The notes: generated from the letters alone by a model not told the origin. DNA of 64,000 bases from Amycolatopsis rubida (GCF_900115345.1 NZ_FOWC01000001.1:620001-684000), one strand, 5' to 3'; positions 7,412 to 16,278 are shown, counted from the first letter of the stretch. Numbers and translations are program-made.

Positions 7412-9136
7412 TCAACGGTGCAGCACCCGGCGCAACCAGGGAGAACGGCCGCCGAGGCCTTCGGCTTCGAAGGTCGCGATGCCGACGCGCGGGAGGGATC
7501 CGACGCCTGGGTAGACGAGATACCGCGGGACCCACCGGGGCTGGAACTTGGCATTGAACCGGTAGAGGCTTTCGATCTGGATCCAGCGCGAGAAGAAGTG
7601 CAGGACTTTCGCCGAAAGCCGCGCGACCGGGCCCGCGCCGATGCGCTGGCCCTGTTCCATCAGGGCGCGGAAGGCGGCGAAGTTCAGCGACACGTGGTCG
7701 ATGCCGTGTTCCCGGGAGTACAGCAGCAGCTCCGAGATCATCAGCTCGTTCACGCCGTTGTCGACGGTGCGGTCCCGGCGCATCACGTCCAGCGACAGGC
7801 CTCGCTCGCCCCACGGCACGAACTGCAGCACGCCTCGGACGCGACCGCCCTGTTCCGCGGTGACGATCACCGAACCGGGATCGCCCATGCGGCCCAGCGC
7901 CATCGAGAACCCGCGTTCGGTTTCGGTGCCGCGCCAGGTGGCGGCCAGGTGCACCAGTTCGGGCAGTTCGCCCGGACGCAGGTCCTCGGCCCGGCGCACC
8001 AGGACCTTGTAGCCGGCCCGCTTCGTCCGCGACGCCGCCTGCCGTACGCCGCGCATCACGCGGCCATCGAGGGTGAACGTCTTGGTGTCGACGACCGCCT
8101 CGTCGCCGATTTCCAGTACCTCCAGGCCGAACCGGGCCCACACCGTCGCGCCCAGCTCGGACGCACCCATCGCGGCGGGCACCCAGGCGTTGCGCTGGCA
8201 GATGTCCAGGTACTCCTCGATCGCGCCGGGCCAGGCCTCGTGGTCGCCGAGCGGGTCGGCTGAGGTCAACGCGACGCCGGCGATCACGCGGAAGGTGACG
8301 GCCGCCTTGCCGGTCTTGGAGAAGACCGCGAACTTGTCGCGGCGCAGCGCGAAGTAGCCCAGCGAGTCTCGTTCCCCGTGCTGCTTCAGCAACTCGTGCA
8401 GCCGCGCGAGTTCGTCGTCGGACAGCTCCGGCGCGGGTTCGGCCGAGCGCAGCAGGAAGTACGCCGACACCAGCACACCGGTGATGCTGAAGATCAGCCC
8501 GATCGACGCGGACAGGTCCTCGAACCACATCTCGTGGAACACCGCGGGCCCGCTGACGCCGGTGAGCGCGAGCGCGGACTGGGACAGCCGGTCGGCGAAG
8601 CTCAGCGGGTCGAGCATCCGGGCGGGCGCGACCGACAGCAGCGCGAAGTTGAGCACGAACCCGGCCAGCACCAGTTGCAGCAACACCCGCAGCGCGCGCC
8701 AGCGGCCGACCGTCGGGTCCGGGCGGGCGATGAAGTACCGCCGGGTACCGATGAGTCCGGCCAGCAGCACCATCGACACCACCCCGGCACCGAAAACGTG
8801 CCGCAGCCCGAGATGCGACAACGCCAGCAGCGCGGCGAAGCCGACCGCCAGCTGCCAGGCGCGGCGTTTGCGGCGCCGGAGTCCGGCGGCGAGCATGATC
8901 AGCAACACACCGGTGACCAGCGCCACAGCGGCCGCCGCAGTGGTCGCTTCGCTCGGCAGTTCCAGCCATTTGGCCACGTGCCCGCGCACGTCGCGGCCCA
9001 CTGGTACGACGGTGGACACGATGGCGACCAGGCCGGCCAGCCTGGTCACCCACGTGATCGCGACGACCGACGTGACGCCTGCCGCCTGCCAAGTGTGCTG
9101 CGCGCGCGTCCCCGTCACCACGCGTGCAACACGCAC
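7412..9136 (-). CDS. MprF-like phosphatidylglycerol lysyltransferase-domain membrane protein
   Basis: A 574-residue protein with about six hydrophobic segments in residues 20-240, followed by a C-terminal DUF2156 domain (about 250-570). Family features include KFAVFSKTGKAAVTFRVIAG, MGASELGATVWARFG and LSLDVMRRD. In MprF and LysX proteins this domain transfers an aminoacyl group from tRNA to phosphatidylglycerol on the inner leaflet, altering membrane charge. No lysyl-tRNA synthetase domain is fused, unlike mycobacterial LysX, so the amino acid and lipid substrates are uncertain. Start GTG 9136 was kept; other nearby in-frame starts would shorten only the N-terminus. It lies 31 bp after acetoacetyl-CoA synthetase on the same strand. 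Confidence 0.85.
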   Translation of the reverse strand: MRVARVVTGTRAQHTWQAAGVTSVVAITWVTRLAGLVAIVSTVVPVGRDVRGHVAKWLELPSEATTAAAAVALVTGVLLIMLAAGLRRRKRRAWQLAVGFAALLALSHLGLRHVFGAGVVSMVLLAGLIGTRRYFIARPDPTVGRWRALRVLLQLVLAGFVLNFALLSVAPARMLDPLSFADRLSQSALALTGVSGPAVFHEMWFEDLSASIGLIFSITGVLVSAYFLLRSAEPAPELSDDELARLHELLKQHGERDSLGYFALRRDKFAVFSKTGKAAVTFRVIAGVALTSADPLGDHEAWPGAIEEYLDICQRNAWVPAAMGASELGATVWARFGLEVLEIGDEAVVDTKTFTLDGRVMRGVRQAASRTKRAGYKVLVRRAEDLRPGELPELVHLAATWRGTETERGFSMALGRMGDPGSVIVTAEQGGRVRGVLQFVPWGERGLSLDVMRRDRTVDNGVNELMISELLLYSREHGIDHVSLNFAAFRALMEQGQRIGAGPVARLSAKVLHFFSRWIQIESLYRFNAKFQPRWVPRYLVYPGVGSLPRVGIATFEAEGLGGRSPWLRRVLHR

Positions 9137-9167
9137 GGCCCTGCCATGCTTCCCCCCGTCGGCGCGT

Positions 9168-11147
9168 TCAATCCGCGGCGAGTTTCACAAAGGGAGCCAG
9201 CGCGGCCGGGTTGGCCAGCGCGTCCCTGCTCACCGCCCTCTCCGGCGCGACTCCGGAGAGAATCCGCTTCACTGGTACTTCGCACTTCTTACCGTTCAAC
9301 GTACGGGGAATCTCGGAAACGACCAGGAACCGATCGGGTACGTGTCGTGGCGACAGCACGTTGCGAATCTCTCTCCGCAGGTCAGGCTCTACTTCTTCGA
9401 GCCTCGCACCAGCCGAGAGTACGAGAAAACACAGCAGCTGCCCGTCGTCGTTGCCCGCCGCCGACGTGTCGATGACCAGCGAGTCGGCGACCTCGGCGAA
9501 CCCTTCCGCGACCCGGTAGAACTCGGCGGTGCCCATCCGGACGCCGCCGCGGTTGAGCGTCGAATCGCTGCGGCCGTAGACCACCGCCGAACCGCGGCGG
9601 GTGATCTTGACCCAGTCGCCGTGCCGCCAGATACCCGGGTACGTGTCGAAGTACGCCTCGCGCAGCCGGGAGCCGTCCGGGTCGTTCCAGAACGAGACCG
9701 GCATCGACGGCATCGGTTCGGTGATCACCAGCTCGCCGACCTCCTCGACCACCGGCTCGCCGTGGTCGTCGAACGCCGCCGCGGCCACACCGAGCGCGCG
9801 GCAGGACAGTTCGCCGAGCCACACCGGCACGTCCGGTGCGGCCGCGACGATCGCCGCACACAGGTCGGTGCCGCCGGAGACCGAGCAGATCTGCACGTCC
9901 CGGCCGATCGCGTCGGCGATCCAGCGGAAACCCTCGGAAGACAACGGCGAACCGGTCGAGCCGACCACGCGCAGCGCGCTGAGGTCGTAGCTTTCGGCCG
10001 GGGCGAGGCCTGCCTTGAGGCAGCTTTGGACGAAGGGGGCGGACGTGCCGAAGTAGGTGACGCGGTGCTGCTCCGCCAGATGCCACAGCGCGTTCAGGTC
10101 CGGATGGCCGGGACTGCCGTCGTACAGCACGATCGTGGTGCCGACGAGGAGCCCGGAGACGATGAGGTTCCACATCATCCAGCCGGTGGTGGTGAACCAG
10201 AAGAACCGGTCGCCCGGTTCGAGCCCGCTCTGCAGTCCCAGCGCCTTGAAGTGTTCGACGACGATGCCGCCGTGTCCCTGCACGATCCCCTTCGGGAGCC
10301 CGGTCGTGCCCGAGGAATACAGGATCCACAACGGATGCGCGAAGTCCACCGGCTCGTAGGCCAGCTCGCTGCCCGCGTGCTCGGCGAGCATCGCGTTCCA
10401 GTCGATGACGCCGTCCAGCGTCCCGTCTCCCAGGTATTTCACCAAAACGGTGGCTTCCAGCGACGGAATCTGTTCGCGCAGCTGCTGGACGGTGTCGCGG
10501 ATGTCGAATTTCCGGCCGCCGTAAGCATATCCGTTCACCGCGATGAGCACCTTCGGCTCGATCTGGGTGAACCGGTCGGCGATCGCGCGGATCCCGAAGT
10601 CCGGGGAACACGACGACCAGATCGCGCCGAGGCTGGCGGCGGCGAGGAAAGCGATGAGCGTTTGCGGGCAGTTCGGCGCGAGCGCGACGACGCGATCTCC
10701 TTTGCCGACACCGAAAGCACGTAACGCGGCCTGTGCGGCGGCGACGTGCGCGCGGAGGTCGCCGTAGGTGAACTGCTCGGCAAGCCCGTCCTCGCGGTGG
10801 AAAATCACCGCGAGTTCGTCGTCGGCCTTCGTGGCGCCGCCGGTATCCGGGCTCAGCGAGTGTTCGGCGTAGTTGAGCGTGCCGCCGTCGAACCATTTCG
10901 CGTCCGGCATCGAGCCGGACAGGATCTCTCGCGGCTGCTCATGCCAGCGCACGCCGAAGAACTCCGCCACCGCGGTCCAGAACTCCGGAACTTGCTCGAC
11001 CGAGTAGTGCCACAGGTCGTCGTAATCGGCGAGGTCGACGCCGCGCTGCTCGCGCAGCCATCGGCGGAAGGCCTCGATCTTCGAGTCAGCGACCCGGTTC
11101 GGGTCGGGTCGCCAGAGCACCTCGGGAACAGCGGCGTTCTCGGTCAC
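9168..11147 (-). CDS. aacS: Acetoacetate-CoA ligase (acetoacetyl-CoA synthetase)
   Basis: This 659-residue enzyme would form acetoacetyl-CoA from acetoacetate, ATP and CoA in the cytosol (EC 6.2.1.16). It has the ANL-superfamily layout: N-terminal family opening (LWRPDPNRVADSKIEAFRRW), AMP-binding P-loop LYSSGTTGLPKGIV, then WMMWNLIVSGLLVG, SGGTDLC, and the C-terminal hinge and Lys segment RTLNGKKCEVPVKRI. Length fits AacS better than acetyl-CoA synthetase. Its start overlaps the TetR gene stop by 4 bp, so it is translationally coupled and probably belongs to the oxidoreductase-TetR operon behind the palindromic operator. Confidence 0.92.
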   Translation of the reverse strand: MTENAAVPEVLWRPDPNRVADSKIEAFRRWLREQRGVDLADYDDLWHYSVEQVPEFWTAVAEFFGVRWHEQPREILSGSMPDAKWFDGGTLNYAEHSLSPDTGGATKADDELAVIFHREDGLAEQFTYGDLRAHVAAAQAALRAFGVGKGDRVVALAPNCPQTLIAFLAAASLGAIWSSCSPDFGIRAIADRFTQIEPKVLIAVNGYAYGGRKFDIRDTVQQLREQIPSLEATVLVKYLGDGTLDGVIDWNAMLAEHAGSELAYEPVDFAHPLWILYSSGTTGLPKGIVQGHGGIVVEHFKALGLQSGLEPGDRFFWFTTTGWMMWNLIVSGLLVGTTIVLYDGSPGHPDLNALWHLAEQHRVTYFGTSAPFVQSCLKAGLAPAESYDLSALRVVGSTGSPLSSEGFRWIADAIGRDVQICSVSGGTDLCAAIVAAAPDVPVWLGELSCRALGVAAAAFDDHGEPVVEEVGELVITEPMPSMPVSFWNDPDGSRLREAYFDTYPGIWRHGDWVKITRRGSAVVYGRSDSTLNRGGVRMGTAEFYRVAEGFAEVADSLVIDTSAAGNDDGQLLCFLVLSAGARLEEVEPDLRREIRNVLSPRHVPDRFLVVSEIPRTLNGKKCEVPVKRILSGVAPERAVSRDALANPAALAPFVKLAAD

Positions 11148-11752
11148 TCGCCGATGCTAACCCCGGCGTGCGCGCAAAGTCCTTTTTCGACCGTGCCCAC
11201 TCCGGACAGCAGCGCGCGGACGACCTCCAGGACGAACTCGCGGGTCAGTTCCTGGTGCCCGAACAGCGCGCGGAACACGACGGGGGCGGCGAACAGGTCC
11301 AGCAGCAGGTCGACGTCCTGGCCGGGCCGGAGGTCCCCGCGCTCCCGCGCCTTGCGCAGGGACCCGGCGCAGGCCTCCCGGCGCGGGGCCCAGAACGAGG
11401 TCAGGAAGTCTTCCCGCAGCTCCGGGTCGTCCGCCAGATCGACGGCCAGCGCGGGGAGGACGCGACCGAAAACCGGGTCCTCCAGGCCGGCCCGGAGGGC
11501 GTCGAGGTGGCCGGCGAGATCGCAGCAGGTGCACCCGGTGTCGATCTCCGCGACCCCGGTGCGCGCCTCCGCCAGCGCGGCGACCACCACGTGTTTCTGG
11601 CTTTTCCACCGGCGCCGGATGGCGGGTTTGGTGGTGCCCGCGCGCTGGGCGATGGCCTCCATGGTCAGCGCCGAATAGCCGGATTCCCGGACCAGCTCGC
11701 ACACCGCGACCAGCACGGCGTGGTCGATCCGCTCGTCGCGTTGGCGCGCCAT
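11144..11752 (-). CDS. TetR-family transcriptional regulator
   Basis: A 202-residue protein. Residues 8-57 hold the TetR DNA-binding helix-turn-helix (SGYSALTMEAIAQRAGTTKP, then IRRRW). The C-terminal effector domain resembles TetR_C_11-type domains; a Cys pair (TGCTCC) is seen near residue 74. It lies 11 bp after the quinone oxidoreductase gene and overlaps aacS by 4 bp, so it is the middle gene of a three-gene operon. The perfect 26-bp palindrome upstream of that operon is a strong candidate for its operator, implying autoregulation. The ligand is unknown. Confidence 0.9.
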   Translation of the reverse strand: MARQRDERIDHAVLVAVCELVRESGYSALTMEAIAQRAGTTKPAIRRRWKSQKHVVVAALAEARTGVAEIDTGCTCCDLAGHLDALRAGLEDPVFGRVLPALAVDLADDPELREDFLTSFWAPRREACAGSLRKARERGDLRPGQDVDLLLDLFAAPVVFRALFGHQELTREFVLEVVRALLSGVGTVEKGLCAHAGVSIGE

Positions 11753-11763
11753 CAGTTCTCCCG

Positions 11764-12654
11764 CTATCCGTTGAGCAGCACGACCTTACCGAACGATTTC
11801 CCGTGCTCCACGTGCTGGAGGGCGGCCGCGGCCCCGGCGAGCGGGAACGTCTGGTCGCGCACGGCGGCAAGCTGACCGGCCACGACCAGCTCAAGGACGC
11901 GGTCCCACGACTTCCGGCGTTCTTCCGGCGACACCGAGGTCAGGCTGAACGCGAACAACGTCGGCGACTTGTGGAAATCGCGCATCAGCGGCCCGAACGC
12001 TTCCGGTTCCGGGACTCCCGCAGTTCCTCCACAAAGGACGTAGCGACCGTTGGGGCGCAACAGTTCCAGATGCTCTCGGACCTGCGGGCCAGCCGCGGTG
12101 TCGATGATGACGTCGTAGGTCTCCTCCGGACGCTCGCGAGTGCGGTCGATGGTTTTCGCGGCACCCAGAGCCAGAAGCCGTTCGCCGTACTCCGCCGAGG
12201 ACGTCACTGCGGTGACCTCGGCACCGCGAGCGTGAGCGATCTGGGTCGCGAGCACGCCGATCCCGCCGCTCGCGCCGCGGACGAGCACCCGCTCGCCGGG
12301 GGCCACCGCGGCCCGATGCACCGCGCCCTCGGCGACCATCGCGTTCACGCCCAGGGCGACCACGTCGGCCGGATCGAGGTTTTCGGGGACGGAGTACAGC
12401 TGGTCCGCATCGGCGACGACCTGCTCGGCGTAGCCGCCGGAAAGGACCAGAGCCAGCACTCTCCGCCCGTCCCGTACCCGGCCGACGACCTCGACGCCAG
12501 GCACCGAAGTGGTGCCGTTCCGCAGATTCATGACGTCGAAGTAGCCCACGCCGATCGCCTCGGCCTCGACGACGGCTTGCCCTGGACCTGGGGCCGGATC
12601 AGCTGTTTCAGCCAGGACGAGCCGCTGCCGGGGTTCGACCAGCACCGCTTTCAC
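11764..12654 (-). CDS. Zinc-independent quinone oxidoreductase (MDR family)
   Basis: A 296-residue medium-chain dehydrogenase/reductase without the structural zinc Cys cluster. The N-terminal GroES-like domain is followed by a Rossmann fold with the nucleotide-binding motif VRGASGGIGVLATQIAHARG and the typical AKTIDRTRE segment. It probably reduces quinone-like or enone electrophiles with NADPH. It is the first gene of the operon with TetR and acetoacetyl-CoA synthetase and begins 19 bp downstream of the perfect palindrome. It is slightly shorter than usual (about 320), mainly at the N-terminus. The substrate is not predictable. Confidence 0.85.
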   Translation of the reverse strand: MKAVLVEPRQRLVLAETADPAPGPGQAVVEAEAIGVGYFDVMNLRNGTTSVPGVEVVGRVRDGRRVLALVLSGGYAEQVVADADQLYSVPENLDPADVVALGVNAMVAEGAVHRAAVAPGERVLVRGASGGIGVLATQIAHARGAEVTAVTSSAEYGERLLALGAAKTIDRTRERPEETYDVIIDTAAGPQVREHLELLRPNGRYVLCGGTAGVPEPEAFGPLMRDFHKSPTLFAFSLTSVSPEERRKSWDRVLELVVAGQLAAVRDQTFPLAGAAAALQHVEHGKSFGKVVLLNG

Positions 12655-12672
12655 GGGTGATTCCTCTCAGTT

Positions 12673-12698
12673 AACGTTCCGATCTGGATCGGAACGTT
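12673..12698. promoter_or_regulatory. Perfect 26-bp palindromic operator for the TetR operon
   Basis: AACGTTCCGATC at 12673-12684 and its exact complement GATCGGAACGTT at 12687-12698, with a 2-bp centre. It lies 18 bp upstream of the oxidoreductase start, where a repressor would block transcription. Arm length and spacing fit TetR-family operators. The regulator is probably the TetR protein of the same operon; this link is inferred. Confidence 0.8.
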
Positions 12699-12738
12699 AT
12701 TCGAGGGCGCAGCAGCCCGTCAAGGCTGCTGCCGAGGA

Positions 12739-13383
12739 TCAGCGGAGGTGCGCGTTGAACCAGTCGAGGGTGCGCTGCCAAGCCTCTTCCGCCGCTCCGG
12801 GGTCGGCGTCGAAGCGGTGGTTGGCACCCGGATAGTGCACGACGTTCGTCGCGACTTTCGCCGACGCCGCGGCGTCGCGCAGCTGCTCCACCTCGGCCTC
12901 GCCCGCCTCGTCCCCGGCGTCGCCGTACATGCCGAGCCACGGGCTGGTCACGCGGCCGGCGATTTCCAGCAGCTTCGGCAGTTCCGCGACCGCCTGGCCG
13001 CCGACGCTCACCGCCGCGCCGAACTTGCGGTGCGAGGCGACTACCAGCGCCGCCGTGCCGCCGAGGTCGAAGCCGACGACGCCGCGCAGGTCCGCGTCGA
13101 CGCCGCGGTCGGTGAGCCATTCGAGTGTGCGGTCGGTGGCGTCAAGCAGGTCGCGCTGGGTGAGCCGTTCGCCGGACTCGATGTGCGGCGTAACGGTGAG
13201 CCAGCCTTCGCCGGCAAGGCTTTTTACCAGCAGCAGGACGCCGTCGGTGACCCCGTTGCCCTCGTGCAGGACCACCAGGCCGCCGCGAAGCGCGCCGTCG
13301 GGTTCGGCGAAGGTGAGGCGCAGCATGCTGCCGTCGGTACGCTGGTGATCCACGGTGGTCGTCGACGTCATCGCCTCATGCAA
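12739..13383 (-). CDS. Dienelactone hydrolase-family alpha/beta hydrolase with Asp nucleophile position
   Basis: A 214-residue alpha/beta hydrolase of the dienelactone hydrolase family, with VVLHEGNGVTDGVLLLVKSL, nucleophile elbow GVVGFDLGGTAALV, acid region GMYGDAGDEAG (D159) and H189 in GANHRFD. The nucleophile position, Cys in classical family members (GFCFGG), is Asp106 here. This may mean a different chemistry or a non-hydrolytic role. ATG 13383 is chosen because AGAGGTG lies at suitable spacing; ATG 13371 is an alternative. It is divergent from the downstream plus-strand aminotransferase gene. Substrate unknown. Confidence 0.8.
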   Translation of the reverse strand: MHEAMTSTTTVDHQRTDGSMLRLTFAEPDGALRGGLVVLHEGNGVTDGVLLLVKSLAGEGWLTVTPHIESGERLTQRDLLDATDRTLEWLTDRGVDADLRGVVGFDLGGTAALVVASHRKFGAAVSVGGQAVAELPKLLEIAGRVTSPWLGMYGDAGDEAGEAEVEQLRDAAASAKVATNVVHYPGANHRFDADPGAAEEAWQRTLDWFNAHLR

Positions 13384-13475
13384 TCACCTCTGGGTGAACA
13401 TTGGGAACCTTTCCGGATCCGCCGGGGCGAGATACGGTGACTCCGTCGTCCCGTGAAAACCGAGGAGTTCCGACG

Positions 13476-14534
13476 ATGCCGTCCCTCGCCCCCCGCCCTG
13501 ACCTCGATTCGTTGCCGAAGTACGTCCCTGGCCGGACGATCGAAGGGGCCATCAAGCTCGCGAGCAATGAGGTGCCCGGCGGTCCGCTGCCGAGTGTCCA
13601 GGCGGCGATCACGGCTGCGGTAACCGGAGTGAACCGCTACCCGGACAACGGTTCCCAGGCTTTGCGCGAGCGGCTTTCGCGGCGGCTGGACGTCCCGGCC
13701 GAACGCCTCGCGATCGGCTGCGGTTCGGTTTCGCTGTGCCAGCAGATGATCCAGGCGCTGTGCGGTCCCGGCGACGAGGTGCTGTTCGGCTGGCGGTCGT
13801 TCGAGGCCTACCCGATCGTGGTCCAGGTAGCGCTCGCGACGGGCGTGAAGGTTCCGCTGACGCCAGAGCACGGGCTGGACCTTGACGCGATGCTGGCGCG
13901 GATCACCGACCGCACCAAGCTGGTGTTCGTCTGCAACCCCAACAACCCGACCGGCACCGTGCTGCACCGGGACGAGATCGAGCGGTTCCTCGAAGCGGTG
14001 CCGCCGCACGTGCTCGTGGTGCTGGACGAGGCGTACAAGGAATTCGTCACCGACCCCGAGGTGCCGGACGGCGTCGACTTCACCCGGACGCACAGCAATG
14101 TCGCGGTGCTGCGCACGTTCTCGAAAGCGTACGGGCTCGCCGGGCTGCGCGTCGGGTACGCAGTGGCGCCGGAGCCGATCGCGCAGGCACTGCAGCAGGT
14201 GTACGTGGCGTTCTCGGTGAACAGCATCGCGCAGGTCGCGGCGATCGCGTCGCTCGACGCGGAGGACGAACTGCTGGCCCGATGCCGGGAAATCATCTCC
14301 GAACGCACCCGCGTGCGGGACGCGTTGCTGGAGATGGGCTACGAGATCCCGCCGTCCCAGGCGAACTTCGTGTGGTTCCCGCTCGGCGACGCCACCGCGG
14401 CCTTCGCCGAGCACATGCTGGACCGGAAGCTGATCGTGCGCCCGTTCCCCGGCGAGGGCGCGCGCGTGACGATCGGGACGCCGGAGGAGAACGACCTGAT
14501 GCTGGCCGCGGCCAGGGAATTCCAGGCTATTTGA
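13476..14534 (+). CDS. Histidinol-phosphate / aromatic amino acid aminotransferase (HisC/Pat family)
   Basis: A 352-residue class I/II PLP aminotransferase. ATG 13476 follows GAGGAG at 9-bp spacing. Recognisable parts are KLASNEVPGGP, CNPNNPTGTV (PLP environment), DEAYKEFV, and the Schiff-base lysine in RTFSKAYGLAGLRVGY. It transfers an amino group between glutamate and an imidazole or aromatic 2-oxo acid. The stand-alone location, away from other his genes, and the length fit the aromatic aminotransferase Pat as well as HisC; the two cannot be separated here. Its 3' end overlaps the converging TSUP gene by 8 bp. Confidence 0.88.
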   Translation: MPSLAPRPDLDSLPKYVPGRTIEGAIKLASNEVPGGPLPSVQAAITAAVTGVNRYPDNGSQALRERLSRRLDVPAERLAIGCGSVSLCQQMIQALCGPGDEVLFGWRSFEAYPIVVQVALATGVKVPLTPEHGLDLDAMLARITDRTKLVFVCNPNNPTGTVLHRDEIERFLEAVPPHVLVVLDEAYKEFVTDPEVPDGVDFTRTHSNVAVLRTFSKAYGLAGLRVGYAVAPEPIAQALQQVYVAFSVNSIAQVAAIASLDAEDELLARCREIISERTRVRDALLEMGYEIPPSQANFVWFPLGDATAAFAEHMLDRKLIVRPFPGEGARVTIGTPEENDLMLAAAREFQAI

Positions 14535-15288
14535 GCACCAGCTGCACGACCGCGGCGAGCCCGATCACGACGATCACGCCGCGCAACACGGTGGGCGGCA
14601 GCTTGCGGCCGATCTTGGCCCCGATCTGCCCGCCGATCGTGGACCCGAGCGCGAGCAGCCCGATCACCGGCCAGCTCACCGGGGCGACGAACGCGTAAAT
14701 CGTGCCCGCGACGATGTTCACGACCGCGGACAGCACGTTTTTGACGCCGTTGAGCCGCTGCAGCGGTTCGGACAGCAGCATGCCCATGACGGCCATCATC
14801 ATCACGCCCTGCGCGGCGGTGAAGTAGCCGCCGTAGATGCCGATGACGAAAAGCAGCCCGAACAGCAACGGCCCGGCGTGATGCTCGCGCCCGTTGACCT
14901 CGCGGCGCTTCTGCACCCACTTCGACACCTTCGGCTGAACGATCACGAGCACGACGGCGAGCCCGACGAGCACCGGAACGATCTTCTCGAAGGCGTCCTT
15001 GGGCAGCGTCAGAAGGAGAATGGTGCCACCGATAGCCCCGAAGAACGAGGCGACCGCGAACCGCACCACCTGCGGCCAATAGCCGACCAGCTCATGCCGG
15101 TAGCCGTACGCACCGCTGATCGTCCCCGGCGCGAGCCCGACCGCGTTCGACGTCGTAGCGGTCACCGGCGGATAGCCCAGCGCCACGAGCACCGGGAAGG
15201 TCACGAGCGTCCCGGAACCGACGACGGTGTTGATGGTCCCGGCCCACATCCCGGCAATGAAGATGACGACGGCATGCCACCAGGTCAT
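14527..15288 (-). CDS. TSUP (TauE/SafE) family membrane transporter
   Basis: A 253-residue protein with about seven to eight hydrophobic segments. The two family repeats are visible as GTINTVVGSGTLVTFPVLVA near the N-terminus and GIYGGYFTAAQGVMMMAVMG near residue 145. This family exports sulfite, sulfoacetate or other organosulfonates; the substrate is unknown. ATG 15288 is chosen because it begins directly at the first membrane segment after GGGTGAG; the longer frame upstream adds a polar, atypical leader. It converges with the aminotransferase gene, overlapping by 8 bp at the 3' ends. Confidence 0.88.
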   Translation of the reverse strand: MTWWHAVVIFIAGMWAGTINTVVGSGTLVTFPVLVALGYPPVTATTSNAVGLAPGTISGAYGYRHELVGYWPQVVRFAVASFFGAIGGTILLLTLPKDAFEKIVPVLVGLAVVLVIVQPKVSKWVQKRREVNGREHHAGPLLFGLLFVIGIYGGYFTAAQGVMMMAVMGMLLSEPLQRLNGVKNVLSAVVNIVAGTIYAFVAPVSWPVIGLLALGSTIGGQIGAKIGRKLPPTVLRGVIVVIGLAAVVQLVLK

Positions 15289-15867
15289 AAAGCACTCACC
15301 CGCTGACCCTAAGCAGGACCCTCGGCACCCGGCGACGCGATGTGTCCGGTCAGACACTCGAAGGCATCTCCCCGGGGCGCGGCGAAGCCTGGCGATGGAC
15401 CCGGTGTCAGCTCACTGGCTGCCCGCCGTGCACACGCACCCGCTGCCCGCCGTGCACACACACCGGCTGCCCGCCGTGCACACACCCGCCGCCCATCGTG
15501 CACACACCGGCGGTCCATCGTGCACACACACCCGCCGCCCATCGTGCACACACCGGCGGTCCATCGTGCACACACACCCGCCGCCCGCCGTGCACACGCA
15601 CCCGCTGCCCATCGTGCACACACACCGGCTGCTCACCGTGCACACACCCGCCGCCCATCGCACACACACCGGCGGTCCATCGTGCACACACACCCGCCGC
15701 CCGCCGTGCACATGCACCCGACCGCATCGCCCGCGAGCCGACACGTCCGCCAGTGCGTGCCCCGCTTCGGCTGCCGGGTCCGCGCTTCACCCGCGCCGTC
15801 CGTCCGCAACCGCTTCTCCGTCAGCACTCCTTCCGTCCAAGTTCCGCCTCAGCGGCTGGTCAGCACC
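15289..15867. other. Non-coding interval holding a minisatellite
   Basis: No convincing gene is seen between the TSUP start and the disrupted VOC gene. Open frames here are low-complexity translations of the repeat array at 15419-15720, and both strands are open in several frames, as expected from base composition. The flanks (15289-15418 and 15721-15867) show no clear gene or strong hairpin. Confidence 0.6.
15419..15720. repeat. GTGCAC minisatellite of 13 imperfect units
   Basis: About 13 tandem units of 21-25 bp, each built on an ATCGTGCACACAC or CCGTGCACACGC core flanked by G/C-rich CCGCC or CGGCGG edges. Twelve units carry the palindrome GTGCAC; one has lost TG. Units 4-5 and 6-7 form an exact 46-bp higher-order duplication (15491 and 15537). 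Unit lengths are not multiples of three, so the array is unlikely to encode a protein. It could be a replication-slippage array or a protein-binding array. Confidence 0.85.
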
Positions 15868-16201
15868 TCATCGCTCGAAAACGCAAAACTCATTCCCCTC
15901 CGGATCCGCCATGACGTGCCACTCCCGGTCCTCGCCCCGCTCCGCCACCATCCGCGCCCAGCTCGGCCGGATCTCCCCACACGTCCAGGTGCATCCGGTT
16001 CTTCACCGTCTTGCGCTCCGGCACCGGGTTCAGCCAGATCAACGGCCCCTCGCCGGCCGGGTCCACGATGGCGACCGGCCAGTCCGGCGGACTCTCTCCA
16101 GGCGGACTCCGGCGGACGTAACCGAGCGTCGAACACCACCAGTCGGCCTGTGCCTGGTGGTCGAGTGCGTCCAGTGCCAGATCCTTGAACTTCGCGGTCA
16201 T
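15868..16201 (-). pseudogene. Frameshifted VOC/glyoxalase-like protein gene
   Basis: From ATG 16201 the frame encodes the start of a glyoxalase-like (VOC) protein (LALDALDHQAQADWWCSTLG, then NRMHLDVWGDPAEL). Near 15970 the frame changes: the expected C-terminus ARMVAERGEDREWHVMADPE, then GNEFCVFER, continues in another frame to a stop at 15868. A single-base change of frame, or a small deletion, would join the halves into about 110 residues. Without it the product is truncated at 103 with a nonsense tail. It converges toward the repeat array and is divergent from the GntR gene. A sequencing error cannot be excluded. Confidence 0.72.
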
Positions 16202-16278
16202 GAACCCTCACTTTCCCGCCAAAGATCGTGACACCCGCCACCGACAATTTCGCGCGTCTCGGGTCGCCAGCTGCCAGG

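Noticed and set aside
8481..10724. Plus-strand 747-codon open frame
   Set aside because: It runs antisense to the MprF-like and acetoacetyl-CoA synthetase genes, and its translation has no domain; typical antisense openness in high-GC DNA.
15419..15720. Repeat array considered as a CRISPR locus
   Set aside because: Units are only 21-25 bp with no unique spacers between them, and no cas genes are near.
15340..16188. Long open frames with His-Thr-Pro-Ala repeats across the minisatellite
   Set aside because: They are translations of a tandem repeat whose unit length changes frame, and open frames exist on both strands; no start site or domain supports a gene.
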